DNA from: Rhizobium rhizogenes NBRC 13257
GTDB taxonomy: Bacteria; Pseudomonadota; Alphaproteobacteria; Rhizobiales; Rhizobiaceae
Reading direction: 5' to 3'
NCBI RefSeq assembly: GCF_000696095.1
Contig: NZ_BAYX01000004.1
Coordinates: 248,001 to 312,000 of the forward strand
DNA: 64,000 bases
Within the stretch, counting starts at the first letter, position 1. Every line of letters begins with the position of its first letter. This document shows, piece after piece, positions 53,642 to 63,659 of this stretch. The translations under genes were made by a program, and so were the position numbers. A model generated the notes under the pieces. It had not been told where the DNA came from. It saw only the letters and a list, made by a program, of their open reading frames with translations, and searched no databases.

Positions 53642-54354
53642 ACGACAAGTCCAAACTCGACGATAATGAAAGTGCCGCAATGACGACCAGTGACCGTGAC
53701 CTCGCCCCAAGCACCGCCGACAAGCATCATCCGCTGTTGAAGCTGGTGCTGGAACTCGGGCCGTTGCTGGTGTTCTTCTTCGCCAATCTGCGCGGCGAAT
53801 GGCTGGTGCAGCAGTTCCCGGCATTGTCCGCGCTCGGCGGTCCGCTTTTCGTTGCGACTGGGCTGTTCATGGTGGCGACGGCGCTGTCTCTTATCGTCTC
53901 GAAGATCATGCTTGGCCATCTGCCGCTGATGCCCTTCGTTTCGGGCATCGTCGTCCTCATCTTCGGCGCGCTCGGCATCTATCTGCAGAGCGAAATCTTC
54001 ATCAAGATGAAGCCGACCATCGTCAATGCCCTGTTCGGTGTGGCGCTGCTCGGCGGCCTCTTCTTTGGCAAGTCGCTGCTCGGCTATGTCTTCAACGCCG
54101 CCTTTCAGCTCGACGCGGAAGGCTGGCGCAAGCTCACCTTCCGTTGGGGTATTTTCTTCCTGGTTCTTGCCGTGCTCAACGAAGTCGTCTGGCGCGGGTC
54201 GAACTGGCTTTACCTGCCCGACGTCAAGGCCGCGGATAATCTCTGGGTGAACTTCAAAGTCTGGGGCACGATGCCGATCACCATTCTCTTCACGCTGTCG
54301 CAGATGCCGTTGATCATGAAGCACACGATCGAGCCGCCGGCGGAAGCCGAATGA
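53638..54354 (+). CDS. Inner-membrane protein YciB (septation protein A / IspZ family)
   Basis: This is an inner-membrane protein of 238 residues with five or six helices after a polar N-terminal tail of about 28 residues. The family signature is [20 protein letters not shown] (about residues 36-55), followed by the conserved [27 protein letters not shown] and NEVVWR. YciB family proteins influence envelope and division proteins in E. coli and septation in Shigella (ispA). It is translationally coupled to ftsY at its start and to the UPF0314 gene at its end (ATGATGG overlap). Confidence 0.93.
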   Translation: MNDKSKLDDNESAAMTTSDRDLAPSTADKHHPLLKLVLELGPLLVFFFANLRGEWLVQQFPALSALGGPLFVATGLFMVATALSLIVSKIMLGHLPLMPFVSGIVVLIFGALGIYLQSEIFIKMKPTIVNALFGVALLGGLFFGKSLLGYVFNAAFQLDAEGWRKLTFRWGIFFLVLAVLNEVVWRGSNWLYLPDVKAADNLWVNFKVWGTMPITILFTLSQMPLIMKHTIEPPAEAE

Positions 54355-54944
54355 TGGCCATGCTCTCGGACGCTGAAAACCGTTACCAGCGACAGAGCTT
54401 TTGGCTCATCGCCTGCGCCGTGGTCCTGCTCGTGCAGATCGTCGCGGAATATATGATGGGCCGGGTGCCGATCTGCACCTGCGGCTATGTCAAGCTCTTC
54501 GAACCCGTGGTCAATTCCAGCGGCAATTCGCAGCATATCGCCGACTGGTACACGCCGTCGCACATCATCCACGGCTTCCTGTTCTTCGGACTGACGCATC
54601 TGATCATGCGCCGCAAGCCGCTCTCCATGCGCCTGTTCGTCGCCATGCTGATCGAATCCGGCTGGGAGTTATTGGAGAACTCGCCCATCATCATCAATCG
54701 CTACCGCGCGGCAACGATCTCGCTCGACTATGTCGGCGACAGCATTCTGAATTCGGCGATGGACGCGGTGTTCATGGTCGTCGGCTTCCTGTTCGCCTGG
54801 CGGGCGCCGGTGGCGCTGACCATCGCCATCGCCGTCTTCTTCGAGCTTTTGACCGGCTGGCTCATCCGCGACAATCTCACCCTGAATGTCATCATGCTGG
54901 TATGGCCGATCGAGGCGATCAAGACCTGGCAGGGCGGGCTTTAA
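54351..54944 (+). CDS. UPF0314 (DUF2585) membrane protein
   Basis: This 197-residue integral membrane protein of the DUF2585 family is found mainly in rhizobia and relatives. Seen are [37 protein letters not shown] and [19 protein letters not shown], conserved blocks with polar residues inside the membrane region. Function unknown. It is the last gene of the dapF-mtaB-ftsY-yciB operon and is translationally coupled to yciB. Confidence 0.9.
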   Translation: MMAMLSDAENRYQRQSFWLIACAVVLLVQIVAEYMMGRVPICTCGYVKLFEPVVNSSGNSQHIADWYTPSHIIHGFLFFGLTHLIMRRKPLSMRLFVAMLIESGWELLENSPIIINRYRAATISLDYVGDSILNSAMDAVFMVVGFLFAWRAPVALTIAIAVFFELLTGWLIRDNLTLNVIMLVWPIEAIKTWQGGL

Positions 54945-54973
54945 GAGAACTTTGAAGCTGGCCTCGTGGCCAT

Positions 54974-55122
54974 CTCGTGGTTCGAGGCTTTGTTACCTAC
55001 GCTATAGCTTCGGTAACAAAGAGCCTCACCATGAGGTGGAGTGGCTTTTGCGGTTGAGCGACAAAGATCAGCCCTCATGGTGAGGTGCGGAGGCCCGCAG
55101 GGCTGGAGCCTCGAACCACGAG
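54974..55122. repeat. Nested palindromic intergenic repeat
   Basis: Outer arms CTCGTGGTTCGAGGCT (54974-54989) and AGCCTCGAACCACGAG (55107-55122) pair perfectly over 16 bases. Inside are a second hairpin (TTTGTTACC/GGTAACAAA, 54989-55020) and an inner pair CCTCACCATGAGG (55024-55036)/CCTCATGGTGAGG (55074-55086). This kind of compound palindrome recurs between genes in rhizobial genomes. It lies between convergent genes and could end transcription of both. Confidence 0.85.
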
Positions 55123-55156
55123 GGCGGGTGGCCGCCTCTGCTCGATAGGCGAGTGT

Positions 55157-55768
55157 TTATGCCCCCGGCTTCCCCAGCGCCTTTTCCATAGCCGGATACA
55201 GTCCCTCTTTCAGGCTGGTGGCCGAAAAAGGTCCGACCTGCTTGTAGAGGATCGTGCCGTCGGGGGCGACGAGGTAGGATTCGGGGATGCCGTAGACGCC
55301 CCAATCTATTGCGGCCGAACCGTTCGGATCGATGCCGATGGCGGTATAGGGATTGCCGAGCTCGCCGAGGAAACGCAGGGCGTTTTCGCTGGTGTCCTTG
55401 TAGTTGATGGCGACGATGTTCAGGCGGCCGTCCTGGGCGAGCTGCTTCAGCACGGGATGTTCCTCGCGGCAGGGAATGCACCAGGAGGCGAAGACATTGA
55501 CGAGCGTCAGCTTGCCCTTGATGGCGGCATCGGTCAGTGGCGGCAGGTTGGAGCCGTCAAGCGGCGCCATCGCCAGTGCCGGCGCTTTCGTGCCGATCAG
55601 GGCGGACGGGATGGCGGAAATATCGGTGCCGTGGACTTCCTGATCATACATCACCTTGCCGACGGCGAGCGCAATGCAGGCAAAGACGATCAGCGGAATG
55701 AGCGCCATCAGATAGCGTGCGGTCCCGCCCGACTTCGGCTCGCCGCTCTTCTCGGTTTCGATGCTCAT
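55157..55768 (-). CDS. ccmG: Cytochrome c biogenesis thiol:disulfide oxidoreductase CcmG/DsbE
   Basis: This membrane-anchored periplasmic thioredoxin of 203 residues reduces apocytochrome c or CcmH cysteines before heme attachment. A single N-terminal anchor helix ([21 protein letters not shown], about residues 21-41) is followed by the thioredoxin fold with [15 protein letters not shown] and the cis-Pro in [12 protein letters not shown] 55768 overlaps the ccmD stop (ATGA). CcmE, CcmF and CcmH are not in the window. Confidence 0.94.
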   Translation of the reverse strand: MSIETEKSGEPKSGGTARYLMALIPLIVFACIALAVGKVMYDQEVHGTDISAIPSALIGTKAPALAMAPLDGSNLPPLTDAAIKGKLTLVNVFASWCIPCREEHPVLKQLAQDGRLNIVAINYKDTSENALRFLGELGNPYTAIGIDPNGSAAIDWGVYGIPESYLVAPDGTILYKQVGPFSATSLKEGLYPAMEKALGKPGA

Positions 55769-55938
55769 TGCGCCTTGTCCTTTGGCGCGCTTTGCGACCG
55801 GCGGCGGATGCCGGAGGCTTCGAGCACGGCCATTTCCCTGCGGCGCAGACGGCCGTCGATCCATGTCCAGACGATGACGGCAATGATCATCGCGGCGGCG
55901 AAGCCATAGGAACCGTAGACGTAGAAGGGATGGGTCAT
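55765..55938 (-). CDS. ccmD: Heme exporter protein CcmD
   Basis: This is a 57-residue protein: [14 protein letters not shown], one membrane helix ([15 protein letters not shown]) and a basic cytoplasmic tail ([18 protein letters not shown]), exactly the CcmD plan. It stabilises the CcmC-CcmE heme-loading complex. It starts one base after the end of ccmC and its stop overlaps ccmG. Confidence 0.92.
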   Translation of the reverse strand: MTHPFYVYGSYGFAAAMIIAVIVWTWIDGRLRRREMAVLEASGIRRRSQSAPKDKAQ

Positions 55939-55939
55939 G

Positions 55940-56701
55940 CTAGTCCTCGCGGGCGGCCATGCGCGCGGCGAGACGGCGCTGCGCGGCGATGCGGCGGCGC
56001 CAGATCTCGTTGCGGATCGCCATCAGGTGCAGCGTGAAGAACAGCAGCGTGAAGGCAAGCGCCATGGTGAAGAGCGGCCAAAGGAATTCCGCATCGATGG
56101 CCGGGCCGTCCATACGCATGAGGCTTTCCGACTGATGCAGCGTGTTCCACCAGTCGACCGAGAATTTGATGATCGGAATATTGATGAAGCCGACGAGGAT
56201 CAGCACTGCGGTGACGCGCGCAGCCCTTGAGGGGTCGTCCATGGCGCGGTTGAGCGCGATCAGGCCGAGATACATCAAAAAGAGTATGAAGACCGAGGTC
56301 AGCCGGGCATCCCAGACCCAATAGGTGCCCCACATCGGCTTGCCCCAGAGCGAGCCGGTGACCAACGCAATCAGCGTGAAAGCAGCGCCGAGAGGGGCTG
56401 CGGCCTTGGCCGAGACATCGGCGAGCGGATGGCGCCAGACCAGCGTGCCGATCGCCGATAGGCTCATGATCGTGTAGCACATCATCGACAGCCAGGCGGC
56501 CGGCACATGGATATACATGATGCGGACGGTATCACCCTGCTGGTAGTCGCCTTCGGTCGAGAAGGAGAGATAGAGGCCGATCAAAAAGAGTATGGCCGTG
56601 ATCGCCGCCAGCCACGGGATCAGACGCGCCGACAACGCCAGGAACCGGGTCGGGTTGGCGAGGTCGGAAAATCGGCTGATCGCAGGGCTGATATCGCTCA
56701 T
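55940..56701 (-). CDS. ccmC: Heme-handling membrane protein CcmC
   Basis: This six-helix inner-membrane protein of 253 residues attaches heme to CcmE. The tryptophan-rich periplasmic WWD-type motif is seen at [13 protein letters not shown] (about residues 121-133), flanked by His in [11 protein letters not shown] and HQSES. The helix pattern fits the CcmC/CcsA superfamily. It lies in the order ccmA-ccmB-ccmC-ccmD-ccmG on the minus strand. Confidence 0.95.
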   Translation of the reverse strand: MSDISPAISRFSDLANPTRFLALSARLIPWLAAITAILFLIGLYLSFSTEGDYQQGDTVRIMYIHVPAAWLSMMCYTIMSLSAIGTLVWRHPLADVSAKAAAPLGAAFTLIALVTGSLWGKPMWGTYWVWDARLTSVFILFLMYLGLIALNRAMDDPSRAARVTAVLILVGFINIPIIKFSVDWWNTLHQSESLMRMDGPAIDAEFLWPLFTMALAFTLLFFTLHLMAIRNEIWRRRIAAQRRLAARMAARED

Positions 56702-56759
56702 GCGGTTTGTTTAACCCGATATGCTTTTGACGGCAATCGACCGGATTGCCTGAGATCGA

Positions 56760-57419
56760 TCAATCCGTCGTGTTGCGCAGCGCGAGTGCCGCCGCCGCCG
56801 GGCCGAGCACGGCAAAGAACAAGGTAAGCGCCAGCAGGATGAGGAAGGGTGGCAGGAAGGGCTGCGGACCTTCTACGGCAGCATAGGTGGCGCTGACGCC
56901 GAAGATCAGCACTGGAATGGCGAGCGGCAGTACCAGGATCGACACCAGCAAACCGCCGCGCGGCAAGGCGACGGCAACGGCCGCACCGACGGCGCCGATG
57001 AAAGTGATCGCGGGCGTGCCGACAAGCAGTGTCAGGGCCGTCGCACCGATCGCCGTCTCGTTCATGTTCATGAAGAGCCCGAGCAGCGGCGAGGCGATCA
57101 CCAGCGGCAGGCCGGTCGCCACCCAGTGTGCTGCGCATTTGGTCAGCACCGTCAGCACCAACGGCGTTTCCTGCATCACTAGCAGATCGAGCGACCCGTC
57201 GTCGCGCTCAGCCTGGAACAGGCGGTCGAGGCCGAGCAGGGCGGAGAGCAGCGCGCCGATCCAGACGATGGCCGGGCCGATGCGCGACAGCAGCTTGAGG
57301 TCGGGACCGACGCCGAAAGGAATGACGGCGACGACGGTCAGGAAGAAGAGAATGCCGATGAGCGCGCCGCCGCCGGCGCGGACCGAGAGTTTGAGGTCGC
57401 GGAGGAAGAGGGCGGTCAT
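56760..57419 (-). CDS. ccmB: Heme ABC exporter permease CcmB
   Basis: This is a 219-residue membrane subunit with six helices that works with CcmA to release holo-CcmE from CcmC in an ATP-driven step. Conserved sequence includes RAGGGALIGILFFLTVV near the N-terminus, ALLGLDRLFQAERDDGSLDLL (about 60-80) and GLPLVIASPLLGL. A 200-base gap with a repeat element separates it from ccmA, where other genomes have the two genes almost touching. Confidence 0.95.
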   Translation of the reverse strand: MTALFLRDLKLSVRAGGGALIGILFFLTVVAVIPFGVGPDLKLLSRIGPAIVWIGALLSALLGLDRLFQAERDDGSLDLLVMQETPLVLTVLTKCAAHWVATGLPLVIASPLLGLFMNMNETAIGATALTLLVGTPAITFIGAVGAAVAVALPRGGLLVSILVLPLAIPVLIFGVSATYAAVEGPQPFLPPFLILLALTLFFAVLGPAAAALALRNTTD

Positions 57420-57459
57420 GCGGCGAACTCCTTGATTTCATTATCGACGGAGATCGTGG

Positions 57460-57602
57460 TTTTGCCCCTCACCCTAGCCCTCTCCCCGCAGGTGGGGAGA
57501 GGGGACGATGGAGCCAACCAAGCCCCTTCGCCCCGTGAAACGGGGAGAAGGTGGACTTGAGCGGTTACGCTTTGCGAAACCGTGAAAGGACGGATGAGGG
57601 GC
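57460..57602. repeat. Rhizobial intergenic repeat between ccmA and ccmB
   Basis: The sequence opens CCCCTCACCCTAGCCCTC, then TCCCCGCAGGTGGGGA, then CTTCGCCCCGTGAAACGGGG and closes GGATGAGGGGCCA. It thus has complementary ends (CCCCTCA/TGAGGGG) and two inner hairpins (TCCCC/GGGGA and CCCCGT/ACGGGG). This is a REP-like dispersed element, here placed inside the ccm operon. Confidence 0.8.
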
Positions 57603-57618
57603 CATGTGGGACGTATGG

Positions 57619-58266
57619 TCATCCCCAAACCTCCTCATTCACCCCGGCAAACCCCGTCATCCGCATCTCCCGCGCATTCTTGAGCTCCAGCGGCTGATGC
57701 GTTGCCGCGAGCACGATCCCACCCGCCGTCTGATGCGAGGCGATCAGATTCGCGAGCAGTCGGTCCGCGGCCGTATCCAGCGCCGCCGTGGGTTCGTCGA
57801 GAATCCAGATCGGGCGATAGGCGACCAGCAGTTTTGCGAAGGCTATCCGGCGCTGCTGGCCGGCGGAGAGGTAGCCGAAGGGGAGGTGGGTGATGTTGGC
57901 AAGGCCGACAGATTCGGCCGCATCTTCGATCGCAAGACCGGCGCCACCCTCGATATCGCCGAGAAACTCTTTCCAGAATAAAAGGTTCTCCGCAACCGTA
58001 AGTTCGGATTTCATCGCATTGCGGTGGCCGAGATAGTGGCTGGCTTCCCCCGGCTGGCGATCCGATTCTCCTTGGGAATCCGCGAGAATCACCCGGCCTT
58101 TTTCCGGTCGCAGCAGGCCTGCGACGACACGCAAAAGTGTTGATTTCCCCGAGCCGTTTCGGCCCGTCAGGATCAATGCCTCGCCGCCCTCCAAGTCAAA
58201 GGAAACGTTCGCGAAAATCAGGTCTTCGCCTCGCCTTGCGGCCAGGTTTTCAGCGCTTAGATGCAT
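57619..58266 (-). CDS. ccmA: Heme ABC exporter ATP-binding protein CcmA
   Basis: This 215-residue ATPase of the CcmAB complex has Walker A LTGRNGSGKSTLLRV (about residues 33-47), the signature YLSAGQQRRIAFAKL (about 131-145), Walker B WILDEPTAALD and the H-loop AATHQPLEL. The ATG at 58266 is used; the open frame extends 25 codons upstream without homology. It is the first gene of the ccm cluster, divergent from acnA across about 260 bases. Confidence 0.95.
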   Translation of the reverse strand: MHLSAENLAARRGEDLIFANVSFDLEGGEALILTGRNGSGKSTLLRVVAGLLRPEKGRVILADSQGESDRQPGEASHYLGHRNAMKSELTVAENLLFWKEFLGDIEGGAGLAIEDAAESVGLANITHLPFGYLSAGQQRRIAFAKLLVAYRPIWILDEPTAALDTAADRLLANLIASHQTAGGIVLAATHQPLELKNAREMRMTGFAGVNEEVWG

Positions 58267-58528
58267 CAGCTCAGGCTTTCCCCGTTTTCGTTGTCGCAGT
58301 GCGAAAAAAATCTCAAATTTTGCGCTCGGCCACTCTGGCAAGTCTTTACGAAATTATCTATAAGACCGGCAACCACGCCAGCGGTCGGCGTGAATTTCAT
58401 CCTTGCGCCGAACATAAGGTGTTTTGCCTTACGTGCGGACAGCGGAAATGGCCGTACCCGCATCCTGATGTGCATAAAGTGCATAGGCGTTCGCACGACT
58501 GTGTTGGCTATCAGAAACGGGGTATCTC

Positions 58529-61219
58529 GTGTCTAAATCTCTTGACAGTTTCAATTGTCGGTCCACGCTGACCGTGGGCGGAAAAGACTATGTCTATTTC
58601 AGCCTGCCCAAGGCCGAGGCCAATGGTCTGCCCGGCGTTGCCAAGCTTCCCTATTCGATGAAGGTGCTGCTGGAAAACCTGCTGCGCTTCGAAGACGGTC
58701 AGACGGTCACCAAGGAACACATCCTTGCCGTTGCCGAATGGCTGACCAACAAGGGTACCGTCGAGAACGAAATCGCCTATCGCCCGGCGCGCGTGCTGAT
58801 GCAGGACTTCACCGGCGTTCCGGCCGTGGTCGATCTCGCCGCCATGCGTGACGCGATGGTGTCGCTCGGTGGCGATCCTGAAAAGATCAACCCGCTCGTT
58901 CCCGTCGACCTCGTCATCGACCACTCCGTCATCGTCGACGAATTCGGCACGCCGCAGGCTTTTGCCCGCAACGTCGAGCTGGAATATGAGCGCAATGGCG
59001 AGCGTTACCGCTTCCTGAAGTGGGGCCAGCAGGCGTTCAAGAATTTCCGCGTCGTTCCCCCCGGCACCGGCATCTGTCACCAGGTCAACCTCGAATATCT
59101 CGGCCAGACCGTCTGGACGAAGGAAGAGGATGGCGAGACGATCGCCTATCCCGACACCTGCGTCGGCACCGATTCGCACACGACCATGATCAACGGTCTC
59201 GGCGTTCTCGGCTGGGGCGTTGGCGGTATCGAGGCTGAAGCCGCCATGCTCGGCCAGCCGGTTTCCATGCTGCTGCCGGAAGTCATCGGCTTCAAGCTCA
59301 CCGGCAAGCTCAAGGAAGGCGTCACGGCGACCGACCTGGTGCTGACCGTCGTGCAGATGCTGCGCAAGAAGGGCGTCGTCTCCAAGTTCGTCGAATTCTT
59401 CGGCCCTGGCCTCGACGCGCTGCCGCTCGCCGACCGCGCCACCATCGGCAACATGGGTCCGGAATACGGCGCGACCTGCGGCTTCTTCCCGGTCGACAAG
59501 GAAACCCTGAACTATCTCAACATGTCCGGCCGTACGAAGGATCGTATCGCGCTGGTCGAAGCCTATTCCAAGGCGCAGGGCATGTGGCGTGACAACGACG
59601 GCGCCGATCTCGTCTTCACCGACACGCTTGAACTCGACCTCAGCGACGTCGTGCCGGCCATGGCTGGCCCGAAGCGCCCGGAAGGCCGTATTCCTCTGGA
59701 AAACATTGCCTCCGGTTTCGCCACCTCGCTCGAAACCGAATACAAGAAGCCCGGCCAGCTTTCGAACCGCTATGCGGTTGAAGGCACGGATTTCGATCTC
59801 GGCCATGGTGACGTGGCGATCGCCGCCATCACGTCCTGCACCAACACCTCGAACCCGTCGGTTTTGATCGCAGCCGGCCTTCTCGCCCGCAACGCCGTTG
59901 CCAAGGGCTTGAAGAGCAAGCCGTGGGTCAAGACCTCGCTGGCACCCGGATCTCAGGTCGTTGGCGAATATCTCGCCAAGTCCGGTCTGCAGGCCGATCT
60001 CGACAAGCTCGGCTTCAACCTGGTCGGCTTCGGCTGCACCACCTGCATCGGCAATTCCGGCCCGCTGCCGGCGCCGGTCTCGAAGACGATCAACGACAAG
60101 GGCCTGATTGTTTCCGGCGTTCTCTCCGGCAACCGCAACTTCGAAGGCCGTATTTCGCCTGACGTCCAGGCCAACTATCTCGCTTCTCCGCCGCTCGTCG
60201 TCGCCTATGCGCTCGCCGGCACGGTGCAGCTCGACCTGACCAAGGAGCCGATCGGCGAAGATCAGGACGGCAAGCCGGTCTTCCTCAAGGATATCTGGCC
60301 GAGCTCGCATGAGATCCAGGAATTCATCCTGAAATACGTCACCCGCGAACTCTACGAATCCAAGTACGCCGACGTCTTCAAGGGCGATGCCAACTGGCAG
60401 GCCGTGCAGATTCCTCCGGGCCAGACCTATGCCTGGGACGACAACTCGACCTACGTCCAGAACCCGCCTTACTTCGTGGGCATGGGCAAGACCGGCGCCG
60501 GCATTTCCGACATTAAGGGTGCCCGCGTTCTCGGCCTCTTCGGCGACAAGATCACTACCGACCACATTTCGCCTGCCGGTTCGATCAAGGCTGCTTCGCC
60601 GGCTGGTTCCTACCTGCTCGGTCATGGCGTCGGCGTTGCCGACTTCAACCAGTACGGCACGCGTCGCGGCAATCATGAAGTGATGATGCGCGGCACCTTC
60701 GCCAATATCCGCATCCGCAACCACATGCTCGGCCCGAACGGCAAGGAAGGTGGCTACACCATCCACTATCCGTCCAAGGAAGAGATGTCGATCTATGACG
60801 CGGCTATGCAGTACAAGGCCGAGGGCGTTCCGCTCGTGATCTTCGCCGGCGTCGAATACGGCAACGGCTCGTCGCGCGACTGGGCTGCCAAGGGCACCAA
60901 CCTGCTCGGTGTGCGCGCCGTCGTTGCCCAGTCCTTCGAGCGTATCCACCGCTCGAACCTGGTCGGCATGGGCGTCATCCCCTTCGTCTTCGAGGACGGC
61001 ACCACCTGGGCCACTCTCGACCTCAAGGGTGATGAAGTTGTCACGATCGAAGGCCTGGAAGACATCAAGCCGCGCGAGCGCAAGATCGCCAAGGTCACCT
61101 ATGGCGACGGCACGGTCCGGGATATCCCGATCATCTGCCGTATCGATACGCTGGATGAGGTCGTCTACGTCAACAATGGCGGCATCCTGCAGACGGTTCT
61201 GCGCGATCTCGCTGCCTGA
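58529..61219 (+). CDS. acnA: Aconitate hydratase A
   Basis: This TCA-cycle enzyme interconverts citrate and isocitrate. It has 896 residues with the IRP/AcnA domain order and a C-terminal swivel. Cluster cysteines are in [11 protein letters not shown] (about residue 436) and [14 protein letters not shown] (about 505). Other markers are [43 protein letters not shown] and [13 protein letters not shown]. The start is a GTG at 58529. A short AT-rich upstream region with TGCATAAAGTGCATA (58467-58481) may hold the promoter. A strong terminator follows. Confidence 0.97.
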   Translation: MSKSLDSFNCRSTLTVGGKDYVYFSLPKAEANGLPGVAKLPYSMKVLLENLLRFEDGQTVTKEHILAVAEWLTNKGTVENEIAYRPARVLMQDFTGVPAVVDLAAMRDAMVSLGGDPEKINPLVPVDLVIDHSVIVDEFGTPQAFARNVELEYERNGERYRFLKWGQQAFKNFRVVPPGTGICHQVNLEYLGQTVWTKEEDGETIAYPDTCVGTDSHTTMINGLGVLGWGVGGIEAEAAMLGQPVSMLLPEVIGFKLTGKLKEGVTATDLVLTVVQMLRKKGVVSKFVEFFGPGLDALPLADRATIGNMGPEYGATCGFFPVDKETLNYLNMSGRTKDRIALVEAYSKAQGMWRDNDGADLVFTDTLELDLSDVVPAMAGPKRPEGRIPLENIASGFATSLETEYKKPGQLSNRYAVEGTDFDLGHGDVAIAAITSCTNTSNPSVLIAAGLLARNAVAKGLKSKPWVKTSLAPGSQVVGEYLAKSGLQADLDKLGFNLVGFGCTTCIGNSGPLPAPVSKTINDKGLIVSGVLSGNRNFEGRISPDVQANYLASPPLVVAYALAGTVQLDLTKEPIGEDQDGKPVFLKDIWPSSHEIQEFILKYVTRELYESKYADVFKGDANWQAVQIPPGQTYAWDDNSTYVQNPPYFVGMGKTGAGISDIKGARVLGLFGDKITTDHISPAGSIKAASPAGSYLLGHGVGVADFNQYGTRRGNHEVMMRGTFANIRIRNHMLGPNGKEGGYTIHYPSKEEMSIYDAAMQYKAEGVPLVIFAGVEYGNGSSRDWAAKGTNLLGVRAVVAQSFERIHRSNLVGMGVIPFVFEDGTTWATLDLKGDEVVTIEGLEDIKPRERKIAKVTYGDGTVRDIPIICRIDTLDEVVYVNNGGILQTVLRDLAA

Positions 61220-61240
61220 TAGCCATTAAGGCCATGTTTG

Positions 61241-61279
61241 GACGCCGCCGGGGGAAACTTCCCCGGCGGCGTCTTGTTT
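61241..61279 (+). terminator. Terminator of acnA
   Basis: GACGCCGCCGGGG and CCCCGGCGGCGTC pair over 13 bases, with an AA/TT inner part, followed by TTGTTTTT. It is a classical strong intrinsic terminator. Confidence 0.92.
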
Positions 61280-61482
61280 TTCACGCTGATGTGTTCGCCG
61301 CGGTGGCCTTAGGCCCTGCTCTCACCCCTTCGTGACTTTTAGTCATCGCGCTTAGCTATTATCTCTTGTTTCAGATTTATCAGGCTTGATGAGAGCTTTA
61401 CGGATACCCTGGAAAGCGGCAGGCGATTTCAGGGTGCTGTATTGGCTTTGGCCTTCAGCGTCTGAGAAAGAGGTATAACGGC

Positions 61483-62226
61483 ATGCGCCTTCGATTTTCG
61501 GTTTCACTTCTGGCAGGCATCGCGCTCGCGAGTTCGCTGCATGCGCAGGAGCTTGCCAAGATCAAGGGGGTTGTCGAGCTGTTCACGTCTCAGGGCTGTT
61601 CGTCCTGCCCGCCGGCGGATGCCGCGTTTCGCAAACTGATCCGGCAGGGCGACGTCGTGGCGCTCGCCTATCATGTCGACTACTGGAACTATCTCGGCTG
61701 GAACGACACGATGGCCTCCAAGGACAATACGGCGCGCCAATATGCCTATGCCCGGACGATGGGCCGCAGCGGGGTCTATACGCCGCAGGCGATCATCAAT
61801 GGCCGAGACCATATGAGTGGTGCCGACTTCGACGGCATCAATGTCAAGCTCGACGACTTCCAGCACCAGGGCAAGGGACTAACGATCCCGGTGACCGCCG
61901 CGATGAAGGGCGACGAGCTGGAGATCAAGATCGGCGCCGGCCAGGGCAAGGCGAATGTGGTCGTTGCCTATTTCGACAAGGAACAGCTCGTCTCCCCGAA
62001 GGGTGGCGAAAACAACGGCCAGCAGATCGCCTATCTGCATGCGGTCTCGGACGTCGAGACCGTCGGCATGTGGGACGGCAAGCAAATGAGCGTGGTGCTG
62101 CCCGCCAATGTCCTGGACAAGGACGGCCGGCGCGGCATGGCGGTTCTGCTGCAATCTTCCACGTCGTCCGGCGATCCGGCGGCGATCATCGGTGCGACCG
62201 TGCTGACGATCGGCTCCGACGGCTGA
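61483..62226 (+). CDS. DUF1223 thioredoxin-like periplasmic protein
   Basis: This 247-residue protein has a signal peptide ending LHAQE (about residue 22) and a thioredoxin-like fold with VELFTSQGCSSCPPADA (about 30-46), where a C-S-S-C motif stands in the CXXC position. The DUF1223 signature continues YHVDYWNYLGWNDTMASK and SGVYTPQAIINGRDHMSG. It may act as a periplasmic oxidoreductase; function is not established. Nothing in the neighbours suggests a partner. Confidence 0.88.
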   Translation: MRLRFSVSLLAGIALASSLHAQELAKIKGVVELFTSQGCSSCPPADAAFRKLIRQGDVVALAYHVDYWNYLGWNDTMASKDNTARQYAYARTMGRSGVYTPQAIINGRDHMSGADFDGINVKLDDFQHQGKGLTIPVTAAMKGDELEIKIGAGQGKANVVVAYFDKEQLVSPKGGENNGQQIAYLHAVSDVETVGMWDGKQMSVVLPANVLDKDGRRGMAVLLQSSTSSGDPAAIIGATVLTIGSDG

Positions 62227-62526
62227 TCGTTTTTGGCCAGGGCCGAAGAAGTCTTAGTCCGATAGGTCGCAACAAGGTGAAGTGCCCGGCGAGGACGCAT
62301 TCGGGGCTGGGGTTCGGTCGACGCGCCCCCGGCCGGGCCGTTTGGCGCGGCGGCGCCAAACGGCTACCAATAGTTCCGGAAAATGGGGCGTCGTTTTGAC
62401 TGAAATGCGGCGGCGCGGAGATGCTTTCCTCCGGCGTAAAAATTTGTGAGAGGCCGCCGGTCTTGCAATTTGGTGCGGCTGAGGCAAACTGTCATCCTCT
62501 TGTCATGACCAGCCCCTGGGGGATTG
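62227..62526. other. Gap with a perfect stem-loop
   Basis: No gene seen. It includes a 12-base perfect stem GCCGTTTGGCGC/GCGCCAAACGGC (62337-62364, loop GGCG) without a T tract, and then an AT-poor stretch before the DUF2794 gene, whose ribosome site GGGGGA is at 62517-62522. The stem-loop may stabilise or end the DUF1223 mRNA. Confidence 0.6.
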
Positions 62527-62928
62527 ATGACTGATCAGCCGGATTTGCGACACGGCGAAAGCCGTTCCGTCGACACCAATTCTTCCGTCGTTGTTGATCT
62601 CAGGGAATACAAGCAGAACAGGGATCCGCTGCCGGTAACCTTCCATCGCAGGGAGCTGGATGCGATCCTGTGGATCTACGGCCGCATGGTCGGCGAGGGC
62701 GAGTGGCGGGACTATGCCATCGACCATCTCGGAGACAAGGCGGTCTTTTCCGTCTTCAAGCGCTCCGGTGAACTGCCGCTCTTCCGCATCGAGAAAAACC
62801 CGAAGCTCGCCGCTAAGCAGGGCGCCTTCAGCGTGGTCAACACCAACGGCATGATCCTGAAGCGGGGCCACGAGCTGAGCCACGTGCTGAAGGTTTTCGA
62901 CAAGCAGCTGAAGCTGGTGGAGAAGTGA
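62527..62928 (+). CDS. DUF2794 family protein
   Basis: This is a 133-residue protein of the DUF2794 family, restricted to alphaproteobacteria. It has SVVVDLREYKQNRDPLPVTFHRRELDAIL, then GEWRDYAIDHLGDKAVFSVF and FRIEKNPKLAAKQGAFSVVNTNG. No signal peptide or membrane helix; no known function. The start is ATG 62527 behind GGGGGA. A bidirectional terminator separates it from the outer-membrane protein gene. Confidence 0.88.
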   Translation: MTDQPDLRHGESRSVDTNSSVVVDLREYKQNRDPLPVTFHRRELDAILWIYGRMVGEGEWRDYAIDHLGDKAVFSVFKRSGELPLFRIEKNPKLAAKQGAFSVVNTNGMILKRGHELSHVLKVFDKQLKLVEK

Positions 62929-62986
62929 TCTCGATTATCTCGAGCAATCGGTCCTGCCTGTGATCAACGGCTGATGGACAAACGAA

Positions 62987-63010
62987 AAACCCCGCCGGTG
63001 GGCGGGGTTT
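62987..63010. terminator. Bidirectional terminator
   Basis: AAACCCCGCC, GGTG and GGCGGGGTTT form a perfect 10-base stem with AAAA before and TTCG after. It lies between the convergent DUF2794 and outer-membrane protein genes. Confidence 0.88.
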
Positions 63011-63035
63011 CGTTTGGAGCCTGGTAGCGTCGAAA

Positions 63036-63659
63036 TTAGAACTTCAAGCCGACGCCGAGGTTTATCGACTGCTCGGTGAGGTCGCTCTTCACGCCCTGCA
63101 ATTCCTTGCTGCCGAAATCGCTGTAGCGGTATTCCGCGCGGGCGAAGATGTTGTTGGTGAAGGCATAGTCGACACCGGTGCCGGCCGTCCAGCCGCTGAA
63201 GACAACCTTGCCGTCGCCCGAACCGGAAACATCGGCGAAGCCGCGAGCAGCGGTCCATCCGGCCGCGCCGTAGATCAGCAGATTGTCGAAAGCATAGCCG
63301 ACCCGTCCGCGAACTGCGCCCGACCAATCGGTGCCGACGCTCGATGCGTTGGCGACGGCCTTGTTGTTCCAGTTGTAGTCGATATTGCCGTCAACGCCGA
63401 CGACGACCTTGTCGAACTGATAGTTGTATCCGAAGAAATTACCCAAAAAGCCGCCCTTGAAGTCTTCGGATTGGTCGCCACTGCCGAACTTGAAGTTGCC
63501 CTTGGTGATCGCGCCGCCGCCGTGGACACCGAGATAAGGGCCGGACCAGGTGAAGACTGAAGCCGGAGCTGCAGCCGCAACAGGCTCCTCGGTCAGATCA
63601 GCGGCAACCGCGGACGTGGAGGCCAGCGCGAGCAAGGCGGGAATGAGCAGATATTTCAT
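63036..63659 (-). CDS. Outer-membrane beta-barrel protein (Omp25/31-like)
   Basis: This 207-residue protein has a signal peptide (MKYLLIPALLALASTSAVA) and an eight-strand barrel of the OmpA-like/Omp25 type. After a short Ala-rich spacer it starts FTWSGPYLGVHGGGAI, repeats the Gly-x-aromatic strand pattern (FGYNYQFDKVVVGVDGNIDY, GRVGYAFDNLLIYGAAGW) and ends INLGVGLKF with a terminal Phe, the outer-membrane insertion signal. It is close to the Brucella/Rhizobium Omp25 and RopB families. AAGGAAA precedes the ATG. Confidence 0.93.
   Translation of the reverse strand: MKYLLIPALLALASTSAVAADLTEEPVAAAAPASVFTWSGPYLGVHGGGAITKGNFKFGSGDQSEDFKGGFLGNFFGYNYQFDKVVVGVDGNIDYNWNNKAVANASSVGTDWSGAVRGRVGYAFDNLLIYGAAGWTAARGFADVSGSGDGKVVFSGWTAGTGVDYAFTNNIFARAEYRYSDFGSKELQGVKSDLTEQSINLGVGLKF

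Noticed and set aside
58511..60949. 812-codon open frame antisense to acnA
   Set aside because: It mirrors a strongly conserved aconitase in a GC-rich genome, where third-position bias opens antisense frames. The translation is Asp/Glu/Arg/Gly-rich without any family features.
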